Source: a virus
Virus record (IMG/VR): IMGVR_UViG_3300019776_000145
Coordinates: 1-48,885 of that record
DNA: 48,885 bases
Reading direction: 5' to 3' (one strand)
The position numbers and the translations under genes are program-made. Below the pieces are notes generated by a model. It made no database searches, was not told the origin of the DNA, and saw only the letters and a list, made by a program, of their open reading frames with translations. This document shows, one piece after another, positions 24,975-33,240 of the stretch. Position 1 is the stretch's first letter. The number at the start of each line of letters is the position of its first letter.

Positions 24975-25458
24975 GCATTACATCCTGTCCCCGAAACTCA
25001 ACGACTTACCTGATTGTTTCGATACAGAATCATTCCTCCATATTGTAAAACTTATGGAGGGTGATGGTTTAATCTCTGACCGTCGCCAGGAAACTGTACT
25101 TCATGAAATATGTAGTTCAAAATTTCGCTGTGAACTCGATATATATTTCAATAAAGGTACTGTTACAAGTCACTTTGATGCAGTTATTGACTACCTCAAT
25201 CGAGGTATTGAAGAAGCCTGTGAAGAATGCGGTGAAGAATCCGGTGAACTCTTCCGCTTCCAGTCTATCAAACTCCCAGAGAAATGTTTTTCATTAGGGG
25301 GTGTAATCGATGACCACGAATGGGAAAAAGACTGGACTGAAATATTTGAGTATGAGGGTATTATCCCAAAATCCTCAACAACACAGGCAGTACCGGTTAA
25401 AGAAGCATCTGTAACAAAACAAACCCCCGCAGTAAAACACAAATCAATCTTCTTCTAA
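24967..25458 (+). CDS. Acidic early protein, 163 aa
   Basis: Start ATG 24967 overlaps the previous gene's end by 8 nt; a GTG at 24958 is an alternative. The central part is strongly acidic with a Cys-containing cluster (EEACEECGEESGE, about 106-118), and the last 30 residues are Thr/Pro/Lys-rich and probably disordered. Function unknown. Confidence 0.7.
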   Translation: MIKHYILSPKLNDLPDCFDTESFLHIVKLMEGDGLISDRRQETVLHEICSSKFRCELDIYFNKGTVTSHFDAVIDYLNRGIEEACEECGEESGELFRFQSIKLPEKCFSLGGVIDDHEWEKDWTEIFEYEGIIPKSSTTQAVPVKEASVTKQTPAVKHKSIFF

Positions 25459-25468
25459 GGAGCACATC

Positions 25469-25783
25469 ATGTCCAATGACAAAAAAGCTAAGTATGTTTC
25501 TAAAGGTGAACGCAATTCCGGTGGACGCATCAAGCGCCAGCATCCTGCTATCATGCCTCACGCCACGCATGTTCAATCTGCAATGGCTGTGGCATTCACT
25601 TCTGCCTGCATCAAAGGCATGGTGAAGGTTTATGCTGAAAAGCGTTTTCCTTCCAATCTGGTTAAGACAGTGAATTCTATGCTGTCCCGTAAGGACAACA
25701 TGAAGCCTGTAGGCCGTGGCTGGACAGCCAATCTCTCCCCAGCTACAGTGAAGAAGCTGGTTAAAGAAGGTGTGTTTGCATAA
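25469..25783 (+). CDS. Basic early protein, 104 aa
   Basis: RBS AAGGAG at 25457-25462. Lys/Arg-rich throughout (KKAKYVSKGERNSGGRIKRQ at the start), with a helical centre and a C-terminal segment LSPATVKKLVKEGVFA. The high positive charge suggests nucleic acid or ribosome contact, but no domain is identified. It directly precedes the tandem array. Confidence 0.72.
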   Translation: MSNDKKAKYVSKGERNSGGRIKRQHPAIMPHATHVQSAMAVAFTSACIKGMVKVYAEKRFPSNLVKTVNSMLSRKDNMKPVGRGWTANLSPATVKKLVKEGVFA

Positions 25784-25785
25784 TC

Positions 25786-26049
25786 ATGCATTCACGCCTG
25801 AATTCAGCACTTGTGCGGAGGATTACGTCCATTTACTCAAGTGGACGTGATTCTAAAACAGTAGATCGTATCTGCATAAGTGTTTGCTCTTCAGGTGTTG
25901 AGATTAATTGGACAGACGATTCTTTTTGGACACTTTCTAATTTCAGAAAGACTAAGCAAGGGGAGTCTTTTTGGATGAACGTCTGTACAAGAAACTTCCA
26001 ATCCCTGAGGGATGATGCGTTATGGAGGTATTATGCACCCAAGACTTAA
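25786..26049 (+). CDS. Tandem family protein 1 (RLN...QG..FW), 87 aa
   Basis: First of ten related small proteins. It begins MHSRLN and has KQGESFWMNV near residue 65, matching the family pattern RLN at the start and PQG-x-x-FW in the C-terminal third, but with Lys-Gln-Gly instead of Pro-Gln-Gly. It ends WRYYAPKT, and the DNA for YAPKT plus stop also encodes MHPRLN of the next gene in another frame. No known domain. Confidence 0.72.
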   Translation: MHSRLNSALVRRITSIYSSGRDSKTVDRICISVCSSGVEINWTDDSFWTLSNFRKTKQGESFWMNVCTRNFQSLRDDALWRYYAPKT

Positions 26050-26296
26050 TTGTATTGTGGCGCAGAAATACTCCGATTTATGCCGATATCCTCCTCTCAT
26101 TACAGAGAGATTGGCAATCAGTATGCAATATGCAGAGAGATTTTGTCATGTTCAATGGGATGGAGAATACATTACAACAGCAGTAGATCATCTTGTCTCT
26201 CCTCAAGGAGAGAAATTCTGGTTGAACATTGCAAGAGGTCATTTTGAGTTATCTCTTGGTGAACCAAATTGGAGAAGATATGTACCCACGCCTTAA
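26033..26296 (+). CDS. Tandem family protein 2, 87 aa
   Basis: Begins MHPRLNCIVAQKYSD and carries SPQGEKFWLNIARGHFE. Start chosen for RBS GGAGG at 26024-26028. The 17-nt overlap with gene 1 is repeated exactly in length at the next three junctions, evidence for tandem duplication of a gene together with its overlap. It is most like protein 3 (shared LCRYPPL/LDKYPIL, TERLA/TDRLA, SMQYA/SMSYA). Confidence 0.75.
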   Translation: MHPRLNCIVAQKYSDLCRYPPLITERLAISMQYAERFCHVQWDGEYITTAVDHLVSPQGEKFWLNIARGHFELSLGEPNWRRYVPTP

Positions 26297-26543
26297 TTGT
26301 GTTGCGGTAAAGATGTATTCTAATTTGGATAAATACCCAATACTCCACACAGATAGATTGGCTGTTAGCATGAGTTATGCATCAACAGTTTGCAGGGTAT
26401 CTTGGAATGAGCGCCATGTCCTGAATGCTGTTGAGTTCTTAAAGTCCCCTCAAGGGATGGGATTCTGGGAAGATATTTCAAGCGGTTATTATAATAGATG
26501 TTTTTCTGATGAGAATTGGGGAAAATATGCACCCAAGATTTAA
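26280..26543 (+). CDS. Tandem family protein 3, 87 aa
   Basis: Begins MYPRLNCVAVKMYSN and contains SPQGMGFWEDISSGYY. It has the same length as proteins 1 and 2 and shares most landmarks with protein 2, so this pair is probably the most recent duplication. It overlaps protein 4 by 17 nt. Confidence 0.75.
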   Translation: MYPRLNCVAVKMYSNLDKYPILHTDRLAVSMSYASTVCRVSWNERHVLNAVEFLKSPQGMGFWEDISSGYYNRCFSDENWGKYAPKI

Positions 26544-26826
26544 TAGTAATGCGGTTAGGCATGACCTGATACGGTCACGTCCCCTCCATTTGAAAGATGT
26601 GGAATTTGTTGTTATTCAGGCAGAGATTGCTTGGAATAGTGAAGGTACACGCTCCTCTGCAAAGAGTATGGGGAGAAATTTCTCCAAGCCTCTTGACGTA
26701 GATGCCCTCTTTCAGTGGAGATCAACTCCCCAAGGACAGGGATTCTGGGAACAGGTTAATGCTCGTTATATAAAAACTGCCCGTTCTCTTTTGAATAAGG
26801 AGGAGGAACATGCATCCTCGCCTTAA
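26527..26826 (+). CDS. Tandem family protein 4, 99 aa
   Basis: Begins MHPRFNSNAVRHD, with TPQGQGFWEQVNARYI at about 76-91. It is longer than the others because of an insertion of about 10 residues before the PQG motif. It shares the segment DVEFVVIQAEIAWN with protein 5 (DFEFVSIEIERAWN). Confidence 0.73.
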   Translation: MHPRFNSNAVRHDLIRSRPLHLKDVEFVVIQAEIAWNSEGTRSSAKSMGRNFSKPLDVDALFQWRSTPQGQGFWEQVNARYIKTARSLLNKEEEHASSP

Positions 26827-27079
26827 TCTTAGGGTGTTGAAACCTTTTACCCATCCGATCGAAAAGTCCAATCTTCCAGACTTTGAATTTGTATCTATAG
26901 AGATAGAACGTGCTTGGAATCACCCTGATATAGATTCTAGACATAAACGATTAGGTGTATCTGTTGCATCTATTTATTCTATTAGCGAGCTATTTGTCTG
27001 GGATTCCTCCCCACAAGGGGGAAATTTCTGGGCAAGGATTTCTGGATGGGAGATTGACAGGGCAAAGGAGCTGCTATGA
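26810..27079 (+). CDS. Tandem family protein 5, 89 aa
   Basis: RBS GGAGGA at 26801-26807. Begins MHPRLNLRVLKPF; has SSPQGGNFWARISGWEID. It is the last member with the M-x-P-R-L-N start and 17-nt upstream overlap; it joins protein 6 through a 4-nt ATGA overlap. Confidence 0.75.
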   Translation: MHPRLNLRVLKPFTHPIEKSNLPDFEFVSIEIERAWNHPDIDSRHKRLGVSVASIYSISELFVWDSSPQGGNFWARISGWEIDRAKELL

Positions 27080-27324
27080 GTTTAAATAAACGCGTTGTTA
27101 AAACCACTGCCTCTCGTTGCAATCTCTCTACCATAGAGACAGACAGGCTCGCGCAGCATGTTGACAAAGCCCTTTCAAGCCCTGATATTGAAATGATTGA
27201 TGGGTATAAAAAGACTTGGTATATCCAAGATTATTTTGTCTGGAAAAAAACCCCTCAAGGGTGGGATTTCTGGATGCAAATATCGGAAGACAAGGCAGCC
27301 AAACTCTTGGAGGCTCCGTTATGA
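27076..27324 (+). CDS. Tandem family protein 6, 82 aa
   Basis: Begins MSLNKRVVKTTASRCNLS and so lacks the RLN start, but keeps IETDRLAQHV and TPQGWDFWMQIS. It links the two subfamilies. Both junctions are 4-nt ATGA overlaps. Confidence 0.72.
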   Translation: MSLNKRVVKTTASRCNLSTIETDRLAQHVDKALSSPDIEMIDGYKKTWYIQDYFVWKKTPQGWDFWMQISEDKAAKLLEAPL

Positions 27325-27596
27325 GGCCTGTTGTAAGACTCAATTCCAAGTTGTTCAGACATTTGTGTAATGACAAGGGATATGGGGTTGCTGTGGCAAA
27401 TAAACTGGCAATTCATTATATGTTGTCAGGTGTTTTAAGGTATGGGGGAAGTGGTATGTGGAGGATCAGGAGCAGGAAAATCCTTGACCAAGCCGCTCAA
27501 GGAGAAGGTTTCTTTGATGCACGTCCTATTGATCGGATAAACTATCCATATCCCCCTTTCACTGATATTGTATTAGATGGAGATTGGAATGGATAG
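27321..27596 (+). CDS. Tandem family protein 7, 91 aa
   Basis: Begins MRPVVRLNSKLFRHL and carries AAQGEGFFDARP, a weak form of the PQG motif, then a YPYPP segment. It opens the second subfamily, which starts M-x-x-P-x-x-R-L-N and ends in a Trp-containing segment before the next start. Overlap with protein 8 is 8 nt. Confidence 0.7.
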   Translation: MRPVVRLNSKLFRHLCNDKGYGVAVANKLAIHYMLSGVLRYGGSGMWRIRSRKILDQAAQGEGFFDARPIDRINYPYPPFTDIVLDGDWNG

Positions 27597-27858
27597 GCCT
27601 TTGTTACGTCTGAATTATCCGGCTTTTAATGGTGTTATTAAACGCTCACCTGATGACACTGATTGGAGCTTGAGGAGGGCGGAGAGGGCCATAATTCATA
27701 TCCTGAAAACTGGTCAATGTCATAAAAGATATGGGTGGATTTCAGCAGGAGATAGACCAACTGACTTCCCACAAGGTACTCACCACTTCAGTAATTGGCA
27801 GAATCAAGACGCTCCCTATCCTGACAATCCAATTGCTTGGGAGGTAGCTTATGGATAG
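27589..27858 (+). CDS. Tandem family protein 8, 89 aa
   Basis: Begins MDRPLLRLNYPAF; has the segment SLRRAERAIIHILKTG and FPQGTHHFSNWQNQDAPYPD. It ends IAWEVAYG, whose last codons contain the ATG of the next gene (8-nt overlap). Nearly collinear with protein 9. Confidence 0.75.
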   Translation: MDRPLLRLNYPAFNGVIKRSPDDTDWSLRRAERAIIHILKTGQCHKRYGWISAGDRPTDFPQGTHHFSNWQNQDAPYPDNPIAWEVAYG

Positions 27859-28117
27859 ACCACTGTTTCGATTAAATCACCCTATGTTCCGTCCTTTTCT
27901 TAGAACCCATCACGGTAATGGTTACACCCTTCGGAGGGGAGAGCGGTTCATAATACACATGCTGAGAACAGGGTATGCCTATAGAGATGGTGCGATTTTA
28001 TATGCATCAAGGATTAACCAGATTCCTCCTCAAGGAAAAAATCATTTTTCTTATTGGGAAAATCAGGACAAGTCCTATCCAGATACCAGTATAGCTTGGG
28101 AGGTGGCATATGAATAA
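27851..28117 (+). CDS. Tandem family protein 9, 88 aa
   Basis: Begins MDRPLFRLNHPMF; has TLRRGERFIIHMLRTGYA and PPQGKNHFSYWENQDKSYPD, ending IAWEVAYE. About half the residues match protein 8 by eye. 8-nt overlap at both ends. Confidence 0.75.
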   Translation: MDRPLFRLNHPMFRPFLRTHHGNGYTLRRGERFIIHMLRTGYAYRDGAILYASRINQIPPQGKNHFSYWENQDKSYPDTSIAWEVAYE

Positions 28118-28379
28118 GCCTCTGTTAAGACTCAACCATAGGTCTATTAAGGATAAAATGATTTATGGAGAAGGATACCAAAACTATACCCTTCATAAGG
28201 GAGAACGCCGTGTAATCCATATCCTTTTGAGTGGAGTAGCTCTTAATAGAAATGGAGAGATTCGTGTAGGGTCATATGATTCCAAGCAGCCTTCTGGATT
28301 TTGGAGGGACAGTGATGCAAATAAATTCCTTCAACCATACCCAGAAGGTGAAATCCCTTGGAGCATAGCATATGGGTAA
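28110..28379 (+). CDS. Tandem family protein 10, 89 aa
   Basis: Begins MNKPLLRLNHRSI; has TLHKGERRVIHILLSGVALN and QPSGFWRDSDANKF, ending IPWSIAYG. PQG has become QPSG. 8-nt overlap at both ends; it closes the array. Confidence 0.75.
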   Translation: MNKPLLRLNHRSIKDKMIYGEGYQNYTLHKGERRVIHILLSGVALNRNGEIRVGSYDSKQPSGFWRDSDANKFLQPYPEGEIPWSIAYG

Positions 28380-28575
28380 TGCTATCACAAAAATTGAATG
28401 CTGGTATGAACATGAACAAGGGTATAAGTTCTTTGTACTTTATAAGTCAAAGTCAACCTTTGTTCATGCAGTAGGTAGAAGTAAGCACACTTTCCTTCAT
28501 GCGATTGATTATAATCGTGGGGAAGTTGTGTATCCGAGTAATTTTCCTTCTTATGTTTCTTCTTTAGGAGTTTAA
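28372..28575 (+). CDS. Small protein, 67 aa
   Basis: Coupled to the array by the same 8-nt overlap, but it has neither the RLN nor the PQG..FW motif. It contains a near-repeat STFVHAVGRSKHTFLHAIDY. Function unknown. Confidence 0.65.
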   Translation: MGNAITKIECWYEHEQGYKFFVLYKSKSTFVHAVGRSKHTFLHAIDYNRGEVVYPSNFPSYVSSLGV

Positions 28576-28577
28576 AA

Positions 28578-29810
28578 ATGGTAAAGCTGGTTGTCTCTAA
28601 AATTGCAACAAAATCCCTGACCATCGGTCAAATCTGCATCGTCACTGCTGAGTTCCCTGAGATCGGCAAGATTCAAATCAACAATAAGAAATATCAGTAT
28701 CGTGCTGTCAATTTTGACCCGTACATCATCCCTGAAGGTGAAGAAGTCATCATCCTCGGTGAAGACAAATACTTCGAGGAAGAAGCCGGACAGCGTAAGT
28801 TCCTCACAAAAGCTGGTACAATCATCCAGCATTATGTAACAGAGATCGAGAACGATCCTGTCTACCAAGTGCGTCAGGGCGGCACATACAAGGATATCTG
28901 GTTCTATTCTCAGGACAATGTTTTCCCAACAAGTCTGGTGGAATTGTATGAAGAAGTGTTTGGCGAAAGCCCTATTCCAAAAGCCCCTGTAGTTGATGAA
29001 GAAGCCATCATCGCTAAGGAACGTGCCGCATTCTGCGTAGATAATTATTCCTACGATTCAGCAGCCAGTTATCTGATTGTTGACCGTGACGGCGACCATT
29101 CCAAATACTACAATCGTGTATGCCACGGCCCTGTAAACAGCCCTCAAGGGTCTGAGCCGATTGCCGTCATCTACAATCTACAGCATGACTGGAAGCGCTC
29201 CAATTCCAAGAATCGCCAGCACCTCCACGCATTCTGGGACTACATCCTCAATCGCAGCCCTTGGGCGTATGGCTTCCTTGATAAGGATGCTAAGGCTAAT
29301 ATGGCTATTGGTTTGCGTGTCAACATTGACATTAACCCAATGGAAGTGAGATCGGTGTGCATGGCTCTGCGTTCTGGCTGGGAATCCAATTATGCCCAGC
29401 GTTGGGTGGAGTATGTTGCTGAAGGCTTTGATGAAGATTTCTCATTCCTCCTGTGCATGGCTACCACCAATCTGAACAACTACAGTGGTTTCCACGGTGG
29501 TCACCTCCCGTTCGGCGGTAGTGTATATGCAGAACGTATTGCTAAGTTCTTTGCTCTGGGTCATGAAGCATTCCCAAATCAGATCAAGAACAATCACTAC
29601 CGTAAGCAAGCAAATGCTGTTGTGTCAGCAGACGGTATGATGAATTTAATTGTAGTAAAAGACACCACTCCTCTCAGCACTTTCTTCCGCAGCTTTGCTG
29701 TAGAATCGAAAGGCTCTGGCCTGTCTGCTGGTAGTTTGCATTGTAGCAAAGAAATACTTCTTAAAACACAAGAAGCGTTCAACAATCTGGTCAACTCGTT
29801 TAAGGCGTAA
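28578..29810 (+). CDS. Unknown protein heading the amidoligase cassette, 410 aa
   Basis: Not recognised. The N-terminal 130 residues are beta-rich and acidic (GEEVIILGEDKYFEEE); the rest is mixed, with many aromatic residues and motifs such as NLNNYSGFHGGHLPFGGS near 290-307. It is coupled by 2 nt to the class I amidotransferase, with the same GC-richer codons (Arg mostly CGT/CGC), unlike the AGA/AGG-rich array before it. It is therefore probably part of the cassette, perhaps its substrate or a partner enzyme; this is inference. Confidence 0.72.
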   Translation: MVKLVVSKIATKSLTIGQICIVTAEFPEIGKIQINNKKYQYRAVNFDPYIIPEGEEVIILGEDKYFEEEAGQRKFLTKAGTIIQHYVTEIENDPVYQVRQGGTYKDIWFYSQDNVFPTSLVELYEEVFGESPIPKAPVVDEEAIIAKERAAFCVDNYSYDSAASYLIVDRDGDHSKYYNRVCHGPVNSPQGSEPIAVIYNLQHDWKRSNSKNRQHLHAFWDYILNRSPWAYGFLDKDAKANMAIGLRVNIDINPMEVRSVCMALRSGWESNYAQRWVEYVAEGFDEDFSFLLCMATTNLNNYSGFHGGHLPFGGSVYAERIAKFFALGHEAFPNQIKNNHYRKQANAVVSADGMMNLIVVKDTTPLSTFFRSFAVESKGSGLSAGSLHCSKEILLKTQEAFNNLVNSFKA

Positions 29811-29812
29811 TT

Positions 29813-30433
29813 ATGAAAAATACAGTTTATGTTTGCCATGACTTCATGGGTGTAGCAGCAATGTTTCGTGGTATGGGTTATGAAGTTATCCATAACCTCA
29901 ACGAACTCCCTGACTTCGTAGCATTCACAGGTGGAGCAGATATCTCTCCAAGTCTGTATGGCCATGAGCGCCATCCTGAAACATACACCAGCGAAGGTCG
30001 TGAGAAGATTGAGCTGGAAGTGTATGAATTCTGCCGTGAGCATGACATTCCTATGGTGGGTATCTGCCGTGGAGCTCAACTGCTGAATTCCTTATCCGGC
30101 GGTGAAATGTATCAACACGTCACACATCATCAAGGATCACATGACATGGTTGATGTGTTCACAGGTGAAACAATTGTAACAAGCAGCATCCACCATCAGA
30201 TGATGAAGCCTCATCCAACTAAGTCAATCTTGGTTGCCAAGTCTCATCAGAAAGGTCGTCGTGAATGGATGGAAGGTCATGTCATTCGCTCTGAAATTGC
30301 TGAATATGACCCAGAAGTTGTGTTCTATCCAGAGACAAAATCTCTGTGTGTGCAGGGTCATCCAGAAATTTCTTCTGTTGAATACGTGGCGTTCCGCCGC
30401 TACTTCGGTGAGCTGCTGAACCGTTATCTGTAA
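29813..30433 (+). CDS. Class I glutamine amidotransferase / gamma-glutamyl hydrolase-like protein, 206 aa
   Basis: Flavodoxin-like GATase fold of the C26 (PuuD-like) branch. FTGGADISPSLYG at 38-50 is the oxyanion/substrate strand, the nucleophile elbow VGICRGAQ places Cys85, and GHPE gives His183 and Glu185 to complete the triad. C26 members remove gamma-glutamyl groups; GATases deliver ammonia from glutamine. Its place beside amidoligases suggests either removal of a gamma-glutamyl group or editing of a product made by them. Confidence 0.85.
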   Translation: MKNTVYVCHDFMGVAAMFRGMGYEVIHNLNELPDFVAFTGGADISPSLYGHERHPETYTSEGREKIELEVYEFCREHDIPMVGICRGAQLLNSLSGGEMYQHVTHHQGSHDMVDVFTGETIVTSSIHHQMMKPHPTKSILVAKSHQKGRREWMEGHVIRSEIAEYDPEVVFYPETKSLCVQGHPEISSVEYVAFRRYFGELLNRYL

Positions 30434-30446
30434 TCATCTTCTGGTA

Positions 30447-30470
30447 AGAAGCTCTCAACAGAGGGCTTCT
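30447..30470 (+). promoter_or_regulatory. Intercistronic hairpin
   Basis: A 10-bp stem (30447-30456 with 30461-30470, one G-U pair) with tetraloop AACA, between the two amidotransferase genes. No T-run follows, so it is more likely a stability or processing element than a terminator. Confidence 0.6.
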
Positions 30471-30500
30471 GCTATCATAAATCATTTCTAAAGGAAGCGT

Positions 30501-31853
30501 ATGTGTGGAATAGTTGGTTTCTTCGGAGACTCTGATGCAGCAAAATTCAAGGCATTTGAGCAGCTCTTGTATATCAATGCCTTACGTGGCATGGATAGTA
30601 CAGGTGTTCTCACTGTCAATACCCAGAATCAGGTGAAGACAGCACGTGCTGTAGGTGAACCTACTAACCTGCTGGTATCTCGTGAATTCAAGTCTGCAAC
30701 AGAATTCTCAGGCTTGATTAAAGTGGCTGTAGGTCACAATCGTTTTGGCACAGGTGGTGGTATCTCTAAAGAGACAGCCCATCCGTTTGAATTTGATAAC
30801 ATCGTAGGTGTTCATAACGGTGTTATTGGTGCTAAATATCGCTTTGACAAGCATACAGCATTCAAGGTAGACAGTGAAGCCATGTATTCCCACATGAACA
30901 CTCATGGTGTTGATGCTACAATCAATCTGCTGGGAGCTGTAACCAACAGTTATTCTCTGGTATTCTGGGACAAGGCTGCAAACACGTTGAACTTCCTTCG
31001 CAACAGTGAGCGCCCAATGTGCTTTGCTGTATGTGATGACAATAAGACAGTGTTCTTTGCATCGGAAGGGTGGATGTTGACTGGCGTATTAGGTCGCAAT
31101 AACATCAAGCATGGTGAAATCGTATCAACCGAAGCACACCTGCTGTACACGTTTGCAAATATTACCCAGACGGCAGTGAGCAAGCCACTCGTCCGTAGTG
31201 TGGAACCCCCAAAGTTCTCGACGCAGGTGATTCATACGCTTGGGATGAGTGGTACACGGACTACCAAGGACAACGCCGCCGCTTCTACCCCGGATTCTAA
31301 AAAAGGGGGTACTTCCTCAAAAAAGGACGTAATCGTAAGAGGTCTAGAGTCTGACCAGCATATTATTGATTGTAAAGTTATTACTGAATTTACAATTGAA
31401 GGTGCTTTTGTAGACCTCAACGGTGGGAGTTACGTCAGATGTACAGCCACCAATAATTCAGTTGATGGGCGTAAAACATATGCCCCATTCCGCCTGTATT
31501 ATCGCAAGGAAGATGAGTGGGTATCTGAAGCTATTGGTGAAAAGATTTTCTCCAAGGTAAGCAGCTTCACTCGTAACATTGATGAAGGTGTGTATTACAA
31601 GGTAAGTCCTTGGGATGTTGTATCTGAAGTTGACCAATCGACTATTGTCGAGGAAGAAGAACCCCTTGTTGCTGTTGGAGAGGGAGGGCAAGTAATCGAA
31701 ATTGCCAAATGGCGTCGTAAGTATCAAAGCTGTTGCTGGTGCAGCACAACACAGCTAGACCCTGATGACTGTCAGTTTGTCAAGGGTGAAGTTTTGTGTG
31801 GCCCTTGTAGCCGTGATGACCGCGTTATCAGTCAAATGAACGAATATTGTTAA
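30501..31853 (+). CDS. Class II glutamine amidotransferase with C-terminal Cys cluster, 450 aa
   Basis: Ntn-hydrolase glutaminase domain of the GlmS/PurF type: MCGIVGFFGD puts the catalytic Cys at position 2, followed by the usual RGMDSTG, GHNRFGTGG and GVHNGVI motifs within the first 120 residues. It would release ammonia from glutamine for a partner ligase. After the glutaminase domain a Ser/Thr/Lys-rich linker (about 255-285) leads to a second, beta-rich domain. The C-terminus has a zinc-ribbon-like set of Cys (CCWCS, DDCQF, LCGPC). RBS AAGG lies before the start. No synthase domain follows, so the acceptor enzyme must be another cassette protein. Confidence 0.87.
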   Translation: MCGIVGFFGDSDAAKFKAFEQLLYINALRGMDSTGVLTVNTQNQVKTARAVGEPTNLLVSREFKSATEFSGLIKVAVGHNRFGTGGGISKETAHPFEFDNIVGVHNGVIGAKYRFDKHTAFKVDSEAMYSHMNTHGVDATINLLGAVTNSYSLVFWDKAANTLNFLRNSERPMCFAVCDDNKTVFFASEGWMLTGVLGRNNIKHGEIVSTEAHLLYTFANITQTAVSKPLVRSVEPPKFSTQVIHTLGMSGTRTTKDNAAASTPDSKKGGTSSKKDVIVRGLESDQHIIDCKVITEFTIEGAFVDLNGGSYVRCTATNNSVDGRKTYAPFRLYYRKEDEWVSEAIGEKIFSKVSSFTRNIDEGVYYKVSPWDVVSEVDQSTIVEEEEPLVAVGEGGQVIEIAKWRRKYQSCCWCSTTQLDPDDCQFVKGEVLCGPCSRDDRVISQMNEYC

Positions 31854-31874
31854 TTAATTTATTGGAGAATTAAA

Positions 31875-32669
31875 ATGGAATTATTAGTAGGTTGTGACCC
31901 AGAGATTTTTGTACGTCAAGATAATGTATTCAAGTCAGCATTTGGCTTGATTACTGGTGACAAGAAGAACCCGACAAAGGTTCCTAATGGTGCTGTTCAA
32001 GTTGATGGCATGGCATTGGAATTCAACATTGACCCTGCCAGTAGTGAACAACAGTTCATCCACAATGTCACTGACGTATTTGCACAGATTCGTGCGATGG
32101 TTCCTGATTATGAAGTGGTTGCTGTGCCAGTGGCAGACTTCTCCCCAGAATATCTGAAGACACAGCCTGCTGCTGCACTGGAATTGGGATGTGATCCTGA
32201 TTACAATGCATGGACTTCCTCAGTCAATCCACGTCCAGACGGCAATCGCCCTATGCGTACAGCATCAGGTCATGTTCATTTAGGCTGGACAAAAGATCAG
32301 AACATTGAAGACTACAACCATGTTGCCACCTGTGAACGTGTTGTACGTCAGCTTGATTTCTTCCTCGGACTGGTCTCTCTGGTGTATGATGGTGACACAC
32401 GCCGCCGCAGTATGTATGGCAATGCTGGTGCATATCGCCCTAAATCATATGGCGTTGAGTATCGCACATTGTCAAATATGTGGCTCAACTCTGAAGAACT
32501 GATTGGATGGGTGTATCGTGCTACTCAAGAAGGTGTCAATCAACTCCTTGCAGGTAATGTTTTGCAAGACAAGTATGGTGATATTCAGGACATTATCAAG
32601 AACAGTGATGTGTCTGAAGCCCGTAAAATCATTTTGGCAGAAAAGATCGAGGTTCCACGTGGCTATTGA
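31875..32669 (+). CDS. Amidoligase, phiEco32-type COOH-NH2 ligase type 2, 264 aa
   Basis: Glutamine-synthetase-like fold. Opening VGCDPEIFV (5-13), then GAVQVDGMALEFNIDPA (about 39-55), SGHVHLGW (about 131-138) and YGVEYRTLSNMW fit the family known as phage phiEco32-like COOH.NH2 ligase type 2. Such enzymes are predicted to activate a carboxylate with ATP and join it to an amine. The acidic and His residues in the quoted motifs would hold metal and ATP. Substrate unknown. Confidence 0.85.
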   Translation: MELLVGCDPEIFVRQDNVFKSAFGLITGDKKNPTKVPNGAVQVDGMALEFNIDPASSEQQFIHNVTDVFAQIRAMVPDYEVVAVPVADFSPEYLKTQPAAALELGCDPDYNAWTSSVNPRPDGNRPMRTASGHVHLGWTKDQNIEDYNHVATCERVVRQLDFFLGLVSLVYDGDTRRRSMYGNAGAYRPKSYGVEYRTLSNMWLNSEELIGWVYRATQEGVNQLLAGNVLQDKYGDIQDIIKNSDVSEARKIILAEKIEVPRGY

Positions 32670-33240
32670 TATGAGCTTGTCTGACGCTAAACGCGATTAT
32701 GTCGGCGTCGTAATGATGCACAAAGGTGTTCCTGTATTAATCTCAGGTATTGAGGATGACTTTCAGGTCACTATCGTGTCATTACGTAGTAATAAGTCTA
32801 AGATTGTGAGTAAGGAGGTTTTGTTTGCGATGACCCCTCCTCCTCGCTTAGGCATGGTGAATACACCTGATCGTAATGCAGTGTTTGTTGTACGACTTCC
32901 TCATCGTCGTTACCAGATGGGTGTGTCAAGTAACAATCTCCTTTCAATCCAGATAGGTAATTCAGACATGCCGCGTAGCGTTGGTTCGTCTGGTTTCTAT
33001 CGTACCAAGGAATTTGCAGATACAATCACTGGCACTTACCCCAAGTTCTATGCAGCTCTCCTCATGGCACGTGAGAAGAACATTATTGTTGCATTCGACC
33101 GCCAGTTTGCCCTGTCTTCTTCCACGCTGTATTACAAAGACAAGGCTGTTGGACGTATCAACAACACTGTGCAAAGCTTTTCGGATGTACTGTTTCACGA
33201 CAAGTACAAATTCACTAAGAAACTCTATTTAGGTGCATGA
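32659..33240 (+). CDS. Unknown cassette protein, 193 aa
   Basis: Start set at GTG 32659 because GAGG (32649-32652) lies 6 nt upstream; ATG 32671, which follows the preceding stop, has no RBS at a usable distance. The protein is basic, mixed alpha/beta, with no known motif. It sits between the two amidoligases with overlaps on both sides, so it is likely a required part of the pathway. Confidence 0.68.
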   Translation: MAIDMSLSDAKRDYVGVVMMHKGVPVLISGIEDDFQVTIVSLRSNKSKIVSKEVLFAMTPPPRLGMVNTPDRNAVFVVRLPHRRYQMGVSSNNLLSIQIGNSDMPRSVGSSGFYRTKEFADTITGTYPKFYAALLMAREKNIIVAFDRQFALSSSTLYYKDKAVGRINNTVQSFSDVLFHDKYKFTKKLYLGA

